DNA of 64,000 bases from Pseudomonas entomophila L48 (GCF_000026105.1 NC_008027.1:51001-115000); one strand, 5' to 3'. Counted from the stretch's first letter, positions 27,272-37,113 are shown. The notes: generated by a model not told the origin, from the letters alone. Translations and numbers: made by a program.

Positions 27272-29284
27272 ATGCGATCACCGGATGCGGATCCTGGCAT
27301 GACCGAAGAAGCCGAGCGCTGGAAAGAAAAATACCTTAAAAGCATCGAACAGCAGGAAAAGCTCGAACGGCGCTGGGCCGCTCGTCTCGACTTGCTGCGT
27401 CGTGGCCTGGTGCGCAGCACCCTGGCGGCCGAAGGTAGCGACAAGATCGTTGACCAGTGCATGAAGGAAATGCGCGAGGTCATCCGCAGCGACAATATGG
27501 ACGCCGGGCTTGCCGGGCTGATCCCACGCCTGGAAAAGGCCGTGCTCGACTCCGAGCAACGCCGTGAAACGCGCATGACCCAGGTCAGCGACGCGCTGAC
27601 TGCGCTGGTGACTCAATTGCAGACGCTGCCCCTGCCTGGGGAAGTGGCGCGCCCGCTGAAGAAGCTGGCGAAGAAACTGGATGGCGGCGTCAGCCAGTCC
27701 CGTGAACTGCCTCCGCTGCTGGGCGAGCTCAGCGGCTTGCAGGGGCGCGCCCTCAACGCGGTGCAAAAGCCTGACGAGGAAGCCAGGCCGGGGTTTCTCC
27801 AGCGCCTGTTCGGCGGGCGTGACGAGCCTCAGGCCGAGATGGCCACGACGGCTGTCGCAGTGACGTCTCCGGCGCTCGCACCGGTCCCTGCCGAGGCTCC
27901 CGCGGTACAACCCACCCTGCCTCAGGATGCGGACGAACTGCATGCCCTGAACGTTGTGCCTGCGCCTGCGGTGGAGGAAGAGCCCGAACCTGAGCCGGAC
28001 ATCGAGCTACCAGGCCCCGCGCTGGTCGAAACCGTCGCGGTGATTCCTGTCGCGCCTGCGCCTGTGCCGGAGCCTGAGCCCGCCCCGGTAGTCGAGGAAG
28101 CACCAGCGCCCGAACTTGCCAGTGTCGAGCCCGAGGAGCAACCCGCCGAAGACGTCGAGCCGGCACAACTCCCTGCGCTCGCGGATATCATCGAGGGAGA
28201 AGACGGCCCCTACGCCCTCCCCGATGCGGTCGAGCCCCCGTACAGTCAGGTGGCGGCCCATATCGAGCAGACCCTGATCGGCCTGCTCGACGACCTCAGC
28301 CTGCCCGAGCGCCACAAGGCCCAGGCCCTGGAGATGCGCGAACGCGTTGCCCGCGGCCTTAACTGGTACGAGTTGATCCCGGTGCTGGACGACCTGGCCG
28401 TGCTCATGCTGGCCATTACCGACAGCGGCCAGCACGAGTTCGAAGCCTATCTGCAGCAACTCAACGAGCGCCTGGAAACCTTCCAGAGCCACCTGCACGA
28501 AGCCAGTGCCGGCCACGCCGACAACAGCTCCGCCGCCCGTGAGCTGGACAACCAGTTGCGCGAGCAGGTCGATGGCCTGCAGAGCAGTGTCCAGGGCGCC
28601 GCCGACGTGGACAGCCTCAAGCACATCCTGGAGAACCGTCTCGAGGGTTTGCTGGTGACCATGGATGAACACCAGCATGAGCGTGACCGTCGTGAACAGG
28701 AGCTGGCTGGCCGTCTGCAAGGGTTGGCCGAGCGGGTGGCGAGCATGGAGCAGGAAGCCCTCGGCTACCGCGAGCACCTCGAGGAGCAGCGGCAGAAGGC
28801 GATGATCGATCCCCTCACGGGCCTGCCCAACCGCGCCGCCTGGTCGGAGCGGGTCGAGCATGAAGTGCTCGACTGGCAGGAGAACGGCGGGCACCTGGCC
28901 ATGGCCATTCTCGACCTCGACCACTTCAAGCGCATCAACGACGGTTATGGCCACCTGGCCGGCGACAAGGTGCTGAAGATCGTCGCCGACCAGTTGCGCA
29001 AGCGTCTGCGCGGCCGCGACTTCATCGCCCGTTTCGGCGGCGAGGAGTTCGTCCTGCTGTTGCCGCAGACTTCGCCTCCCGCGGCGGTGCAGGTCGCCGA
29101 GACGCTGCGCGCGGCGATCGAAGCCTGCCCGTTCCACTTCAAGGGCGAGCGCGTGGTGATTACCGCGTCCATTGGTATCAGCGCCTTCCGCTCCGGTGAG
29201 CGTGGCGACCAAGTGCTCAAGCGCGCGGATGATGCACTGTATCGGGCCAAGGACAAAGGACGAAACCGCATCGAACAGGGGTAG
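27272..29284 (+). CDS. dgcH: GGDEF diguanylate cyclase DgcH
   Basis: This 670-residue enzyme makes c-di-GMP. The N terminus is coiled-coil-like (SIEQQEKLERRWAARLD) with no membrane segment. A Pro/Glu/Val-rich linker spans roughly residues 190-315. A second helical region and then the GGDEF domain follow (about 510-670). The active loop is GGEEF (G589) and an inhibitory I-site RGRD lies five residues before it, so it should be active and product-inhibited. A second start at 27299 (MTEEAERWKEK) is possible. I recognise it as the DgcH orthologue next to ampDh2 in P. aeruginosa. Confidence 0.9.
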   Translation: MRSPDADPGMTEEAERWKEKYLKSIEQQEKLERRWAARLDLLRRGLVRSTLAAEGSDKIVDQCMKEMREVIRSDNMDAGLAGLIPRLEKAVLDSEQRRETRMTQVSDALTALVTQLQTLPLPGEVARPLKKLAKKLDGGVSQSRELPPLLGELSGLQGRALNAVQKPDEEARPGFLQRLFGGRDEPQAEMATTAVAVTSPALAPVPAEAPAVQPTLPQDADELHALNVVPAPAVEEEPEPEPDIELPGPALVETVAVIPVAPAPVPEPEPAPVVEEAPAPELASVEPEEQPAEDVEPAQLPALADIIEGEDGPYALPDAVEPPYSQVAAHIEQTLIGLLDDLSLPERHKAQALEMRERVARGLNWYELIPVLDDLAVLMLAITDSGQHEFEAYLQQLNERLETFQSHLHEASAGHADNSSAARELDNQLREQVDGLQSSVQGAADVDSLKHILENRLEGLLVTMDEHQHERDRREQELAGRLQGLAERVASMEQEALGYREHLEEQRQKAMIDPLTGLPNRAAWSERVEHEVLDWQENGGHLAMAILDLDHFKRINDGYGHLAGDKVLKIVADQLRKRLRGRDFIARFGGEEFVLLLPQTSPPAAVQVAETLRAAIEACPFHFKGERVVITASIGISAFRSGERGDQVLKRADDALYRAKDKGRNRIEQG

Positions 29285-29392
29285 CCGGACTGCGGGGGTG
29301 CGTAACAAGGCGTTGCGCATTCACAGCGATATCCCTCCCTTAGCACGTTATACTGTAGCGCTGTTGTCGCTTACCCTGACGTGCGTCCTGCA

Positions 29393-30169
29393 ATGAAAAA
29401 ACTCATCACCGCCCTGCTTCTACTCACCCTTGCTGGTTGCTCCAGTGGCCTGCGCATCGATCGCAGTCACCCTTCGGCCAACCAGGACAGCCGTATCCAG
29501 TTCGTCGTCCTGCATTACACCAATGCGTCGCTGGAGCGCTCCCTCGCCCTGCTTACCCATGGCGAAGTCAGCAGCCACTACCTGATCGGCGACGGGCCGG
29601 CCACGGTTTATCAACTGGTGGATGAAAACCGCCGGGCCTGGCACGCCGGCGACAGCCAGTGGCAGGGGCGTACCTGGCTCAATTCCAGCTCCATTGGCAT
29701 CGAAATCGTCAACCAGGGCTACACCGACACGCCGAACGGTCGGGTCTGGCACCCCTACAGCGAGGCGCAGGTCCAGTCGTTGATTGCCTTGCTCAAGGAC
29801 ATCGTCAAGCGCAACAACATCGACCCCCGGCACATCATCGGGCACAGCGACATCGCGCCGCTGCGCAAGCTTGACCCAGGCCCACTGTTCCCTTGGAAGC
29901 GCCTGGCCGACGCCGGCCTTGGGGTCTGGCCGGAGGCTGGCGCGGTGGCGCGGCAGCAGGCGTATTTCGAGGTCAACCCACCCAGCATCGGCTGGTACCA
30001 GCAGCAGCTGGTGCGCTTCGGCTATGCCATCGAGCAGACCGGCACCCTGGATGTGTCGACCCGCCATGTGATCGCGGCGTTCCAGATGCGCTTCCGCCCG
30101 CAGCGCTTCGACGGCATGCCGGACGCCCAGACCGCCGCGATGCTGCAGGTGCTCAACCGCAAGCGGTGA
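29393..30169 (+). CDS. ampDh2: lipoprotein N-acetylmuramoyl-L-alanine amidase, AmpDh2 type
   Basis: This 258-residue outer-membrane lipoprotein has a signal ending TLAGC. The amidase_2 domain (about 25-185) carries the zinc ligands in VVLHYTN, HIIGHSDIAP and the Asp of KLDPG, and a C-terminal peptidoglycan-binding helical domain (about 195-258) follows. It cuts the muramic acid-peptide bond in peptidoglycan turnover; relatives affect AmpR-driven beta-lactamase induction. The start MKKLIT is preferred over one four codons upstream because it begins the lipoprotein signal. Confidence 0.9.
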   Translation: MKKLITALLLLTLAGCSSGLRIDRSHPSANQDSRIQFVVLHYTNASLERSLALLTHGEVSSHYLIGDGPATVYQLVDENRRAWHAGDSQWQGRTWLNSSSIGIEIVNQGYTDTPNGRVWHPYSEAQVQSLIALLKDIVKRNNIDPRHIIGHSDIAPLRKLDPGPLFPWKRLADAGLGVWPEAGAVARQQAYFEVNPPSIGWYQQQLVRFGYAIEQTGTLDVSTRHVIAAFQMRFRPQRFDGMPDAQTAAMLQVLNRKR

Positions 30170-30259
30170 CCCCGCCTCGAGGGGCTGCCCCCTCGAGTGG
30201 CGCGCCAAACGGCCAGGCCGATCGTCCATTCCGTTGCTATACCTTTGGTAATCAACCGG

Positions 30260-31888
30260 ATGCCGCGCATGTCTGCCCTGATCGCTTCGATGCGCCAATT
30301 TTTTTACCATCCGTGGCTGCTTGCCGTGATCGCGGCACTGGCCAGCGCCGCCCTGTTGCTGGCCGCCAGCGTCGGCCTGACCCTGCAACAGATGAAGCAA
30401 AGCGAAATCGAACAGATGAACGCGCGGGGTGAGCGTTTCCTGGATCGCCTGGAACAAGTGTTCGGCCAGTTGCGTGAGGGGGTCGACCAGCTCGAGGGGC
30501 AGAACCTGCGCGGCTGCGGCCCGGCGATGCTCGAGCAATTGCAGCAGGTGGCACTGAAGTCGCGCTTCATCTATGAGGCGGCTTATGTGGATGGCCGGGA
30601 CAGCTGTTCCAGCCGGGGGGTGGATCGACAGGTCGATTCGCTGCGCAGGCCGGATATCCGCGGGCCCACCTACAGCTATTGGCTGAACACCACCACCGAA
30701 CCCAATGACAACCTTGCCGCGCTCATGCTTGGGCGCGGCAGGTTCCTGGTGTCCACTTCCCGGGGCCACCTTTCCGATGTGGTCGACCTGCCTCCCGGTG
30801 GCAGCCTGCTGGTGGTACTCGACCGTGGCAACCGCGCGATCCCGGTGCTGGGCCCGGAACAGCGCTGGCCGCCGACCGCTGACTGGCCACCGTCCTTGCA
30901 CAAATCGTTGCTCGAATTGCCCGACCGCCTGGTCTACCTCATGTCGACCAAGTCGCCGGACTACCAACTGGTGCTGATCGCCCCTCGGGCCAGCATGCCG
31001 CTCAGGCTCAACGGTCTGCTCTGGCTGCTGTTTCCGGGCAGCGTGGTGCTGGCCGGGTGTATCGGCTGGTTGGTGTTGCAGTTGATCCAGCAGCGCCGCT
31101 CGATGAGTTCGGAGCTGCAACAGGCCCTGCGCCGGGGCGAGTTGCAGGTGCTCTATCAGCCGATCTTCGAATTGGACAGCCGCCGCTGCGTCGGTGCCGA
31201 GGCGCTGGTGCGCTGGCGGCGCCCGGACGGTAGCCTGACCAGCCCCGAGCTGTTCATCCCATTGGCGGAGAACACCGGGCAGATCCGCGAGATCACCGAT
31301 TTCGTGCTGCAGCGGGTGTTGGAGCAGCTCGGCCAGTTGCTACGCGCCAATTCCTGGCTGTATATCTCGGTCAACCTGGCGGCCTGCGATGTCATGGAGC
31401 CGCGCATCGGTCGCGTGGCCCAGCGACTGCTGGCCCAGCACCGGGTGGCCGCCAGCCAGATCGCTTTCGAGGTCACCGAGCGCGGCCTTATCGATGTGGT
31501 TGTCGCACGGGACAACCTGCAGACCTTGCGCGCCGTGGGGCATCAGGTGCTGATCGATGATTTTGGCACGGGTTACTGCAGCCTGGCCTACCTGCAGACC
31601 CTGCCGGTGGATTGCCTGAAGATCGACAAGGCCTTCATCGACGCCCTGGGGCACGATGCTGCCAGCAGCGGCGTGGCGCCGCACATCATCCGCATGGCCC
31701 ACGACCTGCACCTGCGGGTGATCGCCGAAGGGATCGAGTCGGAGGACCAGGCGGAATTGCTCAACAGTGAAGGGGTCAACTACGGGCAGGGATGGTTGTT
31801 CGCCCACCCGCTCAACGCCCGCCAGTTTGTCGAGCTGATCACCCGGGGGCGCCGGGTGGCGGGGCGGCGGATCGATGATGAGCCTTGA
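30260..31888 (+). CDS. membrane EAL phosphodiesterase with CSS-motif periplasmic domain
   Basis: This protein of about 542 residues has one helix near the N terminus (WLLAVIAALASAALLLAA), a periplasmic domain with the CSS motif (DSCSSRG), a second helix (about 250-275) and a cytoplasmic EAL domain. The EAL domain contains EALVRW, the conserved Asn in SVNLAA, DDFGTG and KIDKAF, so it should hydrolyse c-di-GMP. CSS-EAL enzymes of enterics sense periplasmic thiol state through the Cys pair, and dsbA lies 4 kb upstream. The start is uncertain: 30260 and 30269 are both plausible. Confidence 0.87.
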   Translation: MPRMSALIASMRQFFYHPWLLAVIAALASAALLLAASVGLTLQQMKQSEIEQMNARGERFLDRLEQVFGQLREGVDQLEGQNLRGCGPAMLEQLQQVALKSRFIYEAAYVDGRDSCSSRGVDRQVDSLRRPDIRGPTYSYWLNTTTEPNDNLAALMLGRGRFLVSTSRGHLSDVVDLPPGGSLLVVLDRGNRAIPVLGPEQRWPPTADWPPSLHKSLLELPDRLVYLMSTKSPDYQLVLIAPRASMPLRLNGLLWLLFPGSVVLAGCIGWLVLQLIQQRRSMSSELQQALRRGELQVLYQPIFELDSRRCVGAEALVRWRRPDGSLTSPELFIPLAENTGQIREITDFVLQRVLEQLGQLLRANSWLYISVNLAACDVMEPRIGRVAQRLLAQHRVAASQIAFEVTERGLIDVVVARDNLQTLRAVGHQVLIDDFGTGYCSLAYLQTLPVDCLKIDKAFIDALGHDAASSGVAPHIIRMAHDLHLRVIAEGIESEDQAELLNSEGVNYGQGWLFAHPLNARQFVELITRGRRVAGRRIDDEP

Positions 31889-31913
31889 ATAGAGGCATCT
31901 GCGGCGCTCGCCC

Positions 31914-31980
31914 GTAGGAGCGGCTTCAGCCGCGATCACCCGCGAAGCGGGTGCCATACAGGGTGATGCCTGCATCGCGG
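31914..31980. repeat. truncated REP element
   Basis: A complete left arm (GTAGGAGCGGCTTCAGCC...) and the inner hairpin CACCCGCGAAGCGGGTG are present. The right arm stops after TCGCGG, 3 bases before the TGA of kinB. The second GTAGGAG end is missing. Confidence 0.8.
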
Positions 31981-31982
31981 GT

Positions 31983-33761
31983 TCAGACAGGCAGCGCCAT
32001 GTAGAACTGCGTCCCCTGCCCCGGCCGTGAGAACACGCCCATGCGGCCACCATGCAGCTGCACGATCTCCTTGCACAGCGCCAGCCCCAATCCAGCCCCG
32101 CCCTTCTTGCGGCCGACCTGCACGAACGGCTCGAAGATCCGCCCCTGCTGCCCATAGGCGATGCCCTCGCCGTTATCCTCGACGCTGATGATCACCCGCT
32201 CGGCATGGCGCCGCGCATGCAGGCGGATGCGTCCGCCGCTGGCGGTATGGCGGATGGCGTTGTGCAGCAGGTTGTCCAGCACCCGGTCGAGCTGCGCCGC
32301 GTCGGCCTGGATGCGTGGCAGGGGCGGCTCCAGTTCGCGGAGCAGCTCGATCTGCTTGTTCGCCGCCTGTTCGGCGAAGCGTGCCTGGGCCCGCTCGAAC
32401 AGCTCGTCGAGGGCGCAGGGGGCCAGTTCCAGCTTTTGCAGGCCGCTCTGGTAGCGGGAGAAGTTCAGCAGGTCGTTGATCAGTTGGGTGAGGCGCTGCA
32501 TTTCCTCGGCAATGGTGTCGAGCAGGTCGTTCTCTCGGGCGCCGGCCGGGAAACTGATGCGTTCGCGCAGCAGGCCGAAGGCCATGTGCATCCCCGTGAC
32601 CGGTGTGCGCAGCTCATGGGATGCACGCAGGACGAACTCGCTACGCACGCGCTCGAAGGCTCTCTGCTCGGTGACATCGTGCAGCACCATCACGGCACCG
32701 AGGATCGGCCCCTGGGGGTGGCTGACCGGGGTCAGGCTGTAGGTCAGCAGGCGGCTTTCCTCGTCCACTTCCAGATTCAGGTCGTCCGGTGGCCGGTCCA
32801 GGCTGCCGCCGCGCAGCACCTGGCGCAGCTGCTGTTCCAGTTCCGGGCGCTGCAGGGCTTCGGCCAGGCTCATGCCCAGGCGGCCGGGGTCCCAGCCGAG
32901 CTGGCGCTGGGCCACGGGGTTGAGGTGTTCCAGGCGGCCCTGGCGGTCGATGATCAGCAGGCCGTCGTCGATGCTGTCGAGTACCGCCTGCAAGCGCTGC
33001 TGGCCGGCGAGCAGTTCGTCGATGTTGGTGGCCTGGTGCTTGCGCAAGGCGTCGGCCATCAGGCCGAAGCGGCGGGTCAGCTGGTTCAGCTCGGTGGCTT
33101 GCGTCACCGGCAGGGTGACGTCGAAATTGCCCTGGCCAACCTGGTCGGCGGCCTTGGCCAGTGCCTCGATCGGCTGGCCGAAGCGGCGCGCGATGTTGTG
33201 CGCGGTGATGAAGCCCAGCACCAGCACTGTCAGGCCCATCAGGCCCAGCAGGCCACTGACCAGCAGGGCGTGGTCGCGGGATTTCTCTTCGCTGCGGATG
33301 ATGTGTTCCAGTGCCTGCCGATGGGAGTCGAGCAAGTCGGCGCGGACCTGGTTGAAGGCGGCTCCCAGTGGTTGCTCGACGCCCATGCTGCGCGCGGGGG
33401 CCGGGCTTTCACGGTAAGCCTGGACGAATGCCTGGTAGTTGCTGGCAGCCTTGCTGAAGCCGGTACGCTCACCGCCCTGCTCCAGGCCCTGGTTGAGCAA
33501 CGTCTGGAACTGGTCCTGCAGGGTGACCAGGTTGTTCGGGTTGGTGTCCTCGTCGAGCATCAGGTTCAACTGCTCGCCCAGGTTCTGCCGCAGCCTCAGG
33601 CCCAGGTCCAGCGAGTGGGTGGTGTCCTGGACCAGGCGCTGTTGCTGGGTGGCCATCTGCATCACGCTGACCAGGCCCAGCAGCAGCCCGAGCAGCGCCA
33701 CCGTGATCAGCGCCGAGATGCTGAGGAACAGGCGCGTGCGCAGCTTCATCGGCCATTTCAT
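31983..33761 (-). CDS. kinB: sensor histidine kinase KinB
   Basis: The 592-residue inner-membrane kinase of the alginate regulator AlgB has two helices (about 10-32 and 165-188) flanking a helical periplasmic domain. A HAMP region, a PAS domain (about 255-365), a HisKA domain with the phospho-acceptor H382 in ASHELRTP, and an ATPase domain (DNGEGIAYG, GAGLGLALCKEIV) follow. KinB also acts as the phosphatase of AlgB in P. aeruginosa. Its ATG overlaps the algB stop (ATGA). Confidence 0.95.
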   Translation of the reverse strand: MKWPMKLRTRLFLSISALITVALLGLLLGLVSVMQMATQQQRLVQDTTHSLDLGLRLRQNLGEQLNLMLDEDTNPNNLVTLQDQFQTLLNQGLEQGGERTGFSKAASNYQAFVQAYRESPAPARSMGVEQPLGAAFNQVRADLLDSHRQALEHIIRSEEKSRDHALLVSGLLGLMGLTVLVLGFITAHNIARRFGQPIEALAKAADQVGQGNFDVTLPVTQATELNQLTRRFGLMADALRKHQATNIDELLAGQQRLQAVLDSIDDGLLIIDRQGRLEHLNPVAQRQLGWDPGRLGMSLAEALQRPELEQQLRQVLRGGSLDRPPDDLNLEVDEESRLLTYSLTPVSHPQGPILGAVMVLHDVTEQRAFERVRSEFVLRASHELRTPVTGMHMAFGLLRERISFPAGARENDLLDTIAEEMQRLTQLINDLLNFSRYQSGLQKLELAPCALDELFERAQARFAEQAANKQIELLRELEPPLPRIQADAAQLDRVLDNLLHNAIRHTASGGRIRLHARRHAERVIISVEDNGEGIAYGQQGRIFEPFVQVGRKKGGAGLGLALCKEIVQLHGGRMGVFSRPGQGTQFYMALPV

Positions 33762-35104
33762 AAGTTGTACTGCTTGCGCTTGCGGTACAGCGTGGAGGCG
33801 TCGATACCCAGGGTCTTGGCGGCCTGGTCGAGGGTGTCACTGGTGGCCAGCACCGCGCCGATGTGAGCGCGCTCCAGTTCTTCCAGGCTCAGGGCGGCGC
33901 CGACTCGTGGCGTGTTGCCGGCGGGTTGCTCGCCCATGCCCAGGTGGCTGATCTCCACCCGCTCCTGGGGGCAGATGATGCTGGCGCGCTCGACCACGTT
34001 GCGCAGCTCGCGGATGTTGCCCGGCCAGCGGTAGTTGAGCAATGCCGCGCGGGCCTCGTCGCTGAAGGCTTTGGCTGGCCGCGAGTATTCCTTGACGAAG
34101 CGGGCCAGGAAGCGGTCGGCCAGGGTCAGGATGTCCTCGCTGCGTTCGCGCAGGGGCGGCAAGTGCAAGGTGATGACATTCAGGCGGTATAGCAGGTCTT
34201 CGCGGAAGCGGTTTTCACGGACCATCTCCTCAAGGTTGAGGTTGGTCGCCGCCAGGATGCGCACATCGGCGCGGCGGGTGACCGGGTCGCCGACCCGTTC
34301 ATATTCTTTGTCCTGGATGAAGCGCAGCAACTTAGGCTGCAAGGTGAGGGGAAAATCGCCAATCTCGTCGAGAAACAGCGTTCCGCCATCGGCCTGGCTG
34401 ACGCGTCCCAAGGTGCTTTCGCTGGCACCGGTGAACGCCCCGCGGGTGTGGCCGAACAGCTCGCTTTCCATCAGCTCGGCGTTGAGCGATGGGCAGTTGA
34501 TGGTCACGCAGGCCTTGCGTGCACGCTTGCTCCAGCCATGGATGGCACGGGCCAGCTCCCCCTTGCCGGTGCCGGACTCGCCGAGGATGAGGATGTTGGC
34601 GTCGGTGGTCGCCACCTGCCGGGCGGTTTCCAGCACGGCCATCATGGCCGGGCTGTGGGAATCCAAGCCATCCTTGGGTTTGCGCACTTCGCCTTCGAGG
34701 GCTTCCAGGCGCGCCGACAGCTGCCGCACTTCCAGCTGCTTGGCCGTGGCCAAGCGCAGCTGGTCGGGACTGCAGGGCTTGACCAGGTAGTCGGCGGCAC
34801 CGGCCTGGATGGCGTCGACTGCGGTGTCGATGGCGGAGTGCGCGGTGACGATCACCACCCGCATCCAGGGGGCCTGGATGCGCATCTGTGCCAGGACATC
34901 GAGGCCGTTGTCCTCGCCCAGACGAAGGTCGAGGAAGCACAGGTCGAACACCTGGCGCTGCAGCAGGGTCTCGGCCTGGGCAGCGCTGTTGGCGGTGGCC
35001 ACGCTGTAGCCTTCGTCTTCGAGGCAGTAACGGAAGGTGCGCAGGATCGCGGACTCGTCGTCCACCAGCAGAATGCGGCCTTGGTTGTCCTGGGCTGATT
35101 CCAT
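33758..35104 (-). CDS. algB: NtrC-type response regulator AlgB
   Basis: The 448-residue regulator has a receiver domain (phospho-acceptor D59 in LCFLDLRLG), an AAA+ sigma54-interaction domain with Walker A GESGTGKGE and the sigma54 contact loop GAFTGA, and a C-terminal Fis-type helix-turn-helix (LDQAAKTLGIDASTLYRKRK). It controls alginate and, in P. aeruginosa, quorum-linked genes. The start MESAQDN is chosen because AAAGGAG lies 7 bases upstream; a further 30 codons upstream have no family match. Confidence 0.95.
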   Translation of the reverse strand: MESAQDNQGRILLVDDESAILRTFRYCLEDEGYSVATANSAAQAETLLQRQVFDLCFLDLRLGEDNGLDVLAQMRIQAPWMRVVIVTAHSAIDTAVDAIQAGAADYLVKPCSPDQLRLATAKQLEVRQLSARLEALEGEVRKPKDGLDSHSPAMMAVLETARQVATTDANILILGESGTGKGELARAIHGWSKRARKACVTINCPSLNAELMESELFGHTRGAFTGASESTLGRVSQADGGTLFLDEIGDFPLTLQPKLLRFIQDKEYERVGDPVTRRADVRILAATNLNLEEMVRENRFREDLLYRLNVITLHLPPLRERSEDILTLADRFLARFVKEYSRPAKAFSDEARAALLNYRWPGNIRELRNVVERASIICPQERVEISHLGMGEQPAGNTPRVGAALSLEELERAHIGAVLATSDTLDQAAKTLGIDASTLYRKRKQYNL

Positions 35105-35278
35105 TTGCTGCGCTCCTTTGGGGTTGGTCTCAATTAGTGTCGGAAAAATCGGGCAAGTTGCATGGTTGATTCTGATTGATTCGTCTGACTGCATGCTAGC
35201 CGCTTGCCGGAATGATGACCAAGTGCCTGAAAATCATGGGTTTGTGCGCTTGTGTGGGCTGTGGTGTTTTTGAGAATC

Positions 35279-35411
35279 GGCGCTGCTGCGCAGCGCATCG
35301 CGGATGAATCCGCTCCTACAGGCAAGTGCGCCAACCGATAAACATCAGGTGTGGCAGGTTGCAATAGATGTAGGAGCGGATTCATCCGCGATGCGCCGCG
35401 CGGGCGGCGCT
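35279..35411. repeat. long REP-like pair, GGATTCATCC class with inward GTAGGAG
   Basis: Two arms (35279-35318 and 35370-35411) with a GCGGATTCATCCGCGATG core face each other with their GTAGGAG ends inward. Both are extended by GC-rich hairpins (GCGCCGCGCGGGCGGCGC on the right). A stretch of about 70 bases around the right arm recurs almost unchanged, in reverse, at 63769-63838. The rest of the 35105-35642 gap (AT-rich algB and 94-residue-gene upstream DNA) shows no gene. Confidence 0.85.
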
Positions 35412-35642
35412 CGATTTCACAAGCGCTGCATCACTTTCGCCGATCCTCCCCTGATGACACGGTGGTGAATCGTGCAAAGTGCACGGCGCATAAATGCGCA
35501 TCGTGCAGGATACGTCCCCAGTGATTGCTTAAAAAACAACTAAATATCTGATTTAAAAGCAATTTTATGCGAATGAAAGGCTGGCATGCAGGCTGCAACT
35601 CTCTGCTCAAGACAGACAACAGGTCCAGCAGGAGGAGCCGGC

Positions 35643-36132
<490 letters not shown>

Positions 36133-36135
36133 ACC

Positions 36136-36606
36136 ATGAGCCGGATGCTTTGCACTGCCCTGGCCGGCGCCCTGCTGCTGGGCGCCGGTACGGCGGCGAT
36201 GGCGGCCAATGACGGCCAGGTCCGTGCCGACCAGTTGTTGGGCACGGACCCCGAATACCGGGAAACCTGGCAGGACACGATCAAAGGCGAGGAGCGCCTG
36301 CCCGAGTGGGTGATCAACCTCAGTGGCAGCGCCCCGCTGCAGATGTCCGCAGCGACCGAGGACGGTGACAAGTACCTGGTCGGCCCGCTCTGCGAGTCCG
36401 AGGGCAACTGCACCTACAAACGGTTGATCGTGGCCTTCAGCTGGGACAAGGAGCACGCCTACGGAATGCTCGTGGAAGTACCCGAAGGCCTGCCCGCCGA
36501 CAAGTCACCGACCCGTCATGCCGAGTACCGCTGGCTCGGCAAGCCGGACGACGGCATGCAAGCGTTGCTGCGCGAACAGCTCAAGCGCGACCCGAACTGG
36601 TACTGA
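36136..36606 (+). CDS. Ivy-family inhibitor of vertebrate lysozyme
   Basis: This 156-residue periplasmic protein has a signal peptide (to about AMAAND). The domain resembles Ivy, whose inhibitory loop in E. coli is CKPHDC. Here the matching Cys-bounded loop reads C-ESEGN-C, so the active-site-blocking His is absent; I recall that the second P. aeruginosa Ivy paralogue at this locus also differs from the canonical loop. It may protect peptidoglycan from host or self lytic enzymes. It follows the DUF1328 gene directly. Confidence 0.8.
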   Translation: MSRMLCTALAGALLLGAGTAAMAANDGQVRADQLLGTDPEYRETWQDTIKGEERLPEWVINLSGSAPLQMSAATEDGDKYLVGPLCESEGNCTYKRLIVAFSWDKEHAYGMLVEVPEGLPADKSPTRHAEYRWLGKPDDGMQALLREQLKRDPNWY

Positions 36607-37050
36607 CCAACGGTCGCGCACTGTCACGCAATGGAAGCTGAACCTTTTTATCGTTCTGGCTTCTATGATGCGCGGCCCCGAGGACGGGCTGCGCATGACC
36701 AGGGGGCCGGGCCGTTCTGACTGTTGCAGGGTCGGAGTGGCCTAGGGGTACAAGGAGTACCTCCGCGATGGGCCGGGTCAGGAGAGGGTGGCATCGGAAG
36801 CTGCAGATCGGCCGTGTCGAGCACGATGCGCTGACCGGTCTGGCTTCCGAAGCGCCTGATGTAGGGATTCTTCCTTATATATGTACGACTTCTTACCAAG
36901 ACACATTTTGTCTCGACCGTATATCGAAATTTTTTGGGCTGTCCGATAGGTCAGGTCAGATGGCATTTCAGCCATTCGGATTGTCGAACACGCCATTCGA
37001 ACCCCCGCATGCATACCTCTAAATCTGCCGAAAAATGGCGCTTTGGTCTT

Positions 37051-37066
37051 GTTCGGAAATCCGAAC
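37051..37066. promoter_or_regulatory. AauR/AatR-type operator upstream of gltP
   Basis: GTTCGGAAATCCGAAC has perfect 7-base arms and contains TTCGG-N4-CCGAA, the motif I recall for the acidic-amino-acid response regulator AauR of Pseudomonas. The glutamate/aspartate symporter gltP starts 271 bases downstream. No convincing sigma54 -24/-12 pair was found, although AauR is a sigma54 activator. Confidence 0.6.
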
Positions 37067-37113
37067 GTTGAAAATCAAGGCGTTGGCGATGCCCGATTTG
37101 CAGGTTGAGTCTC

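Noticed and set aside
36768..37022. 84-codon frame in the gltP upstream gap
   Set aside because: AAGGAG occurs 12 bases before its ATG, but the product has no recognisable pattern and the DNA is AT-rich, like control DNA.
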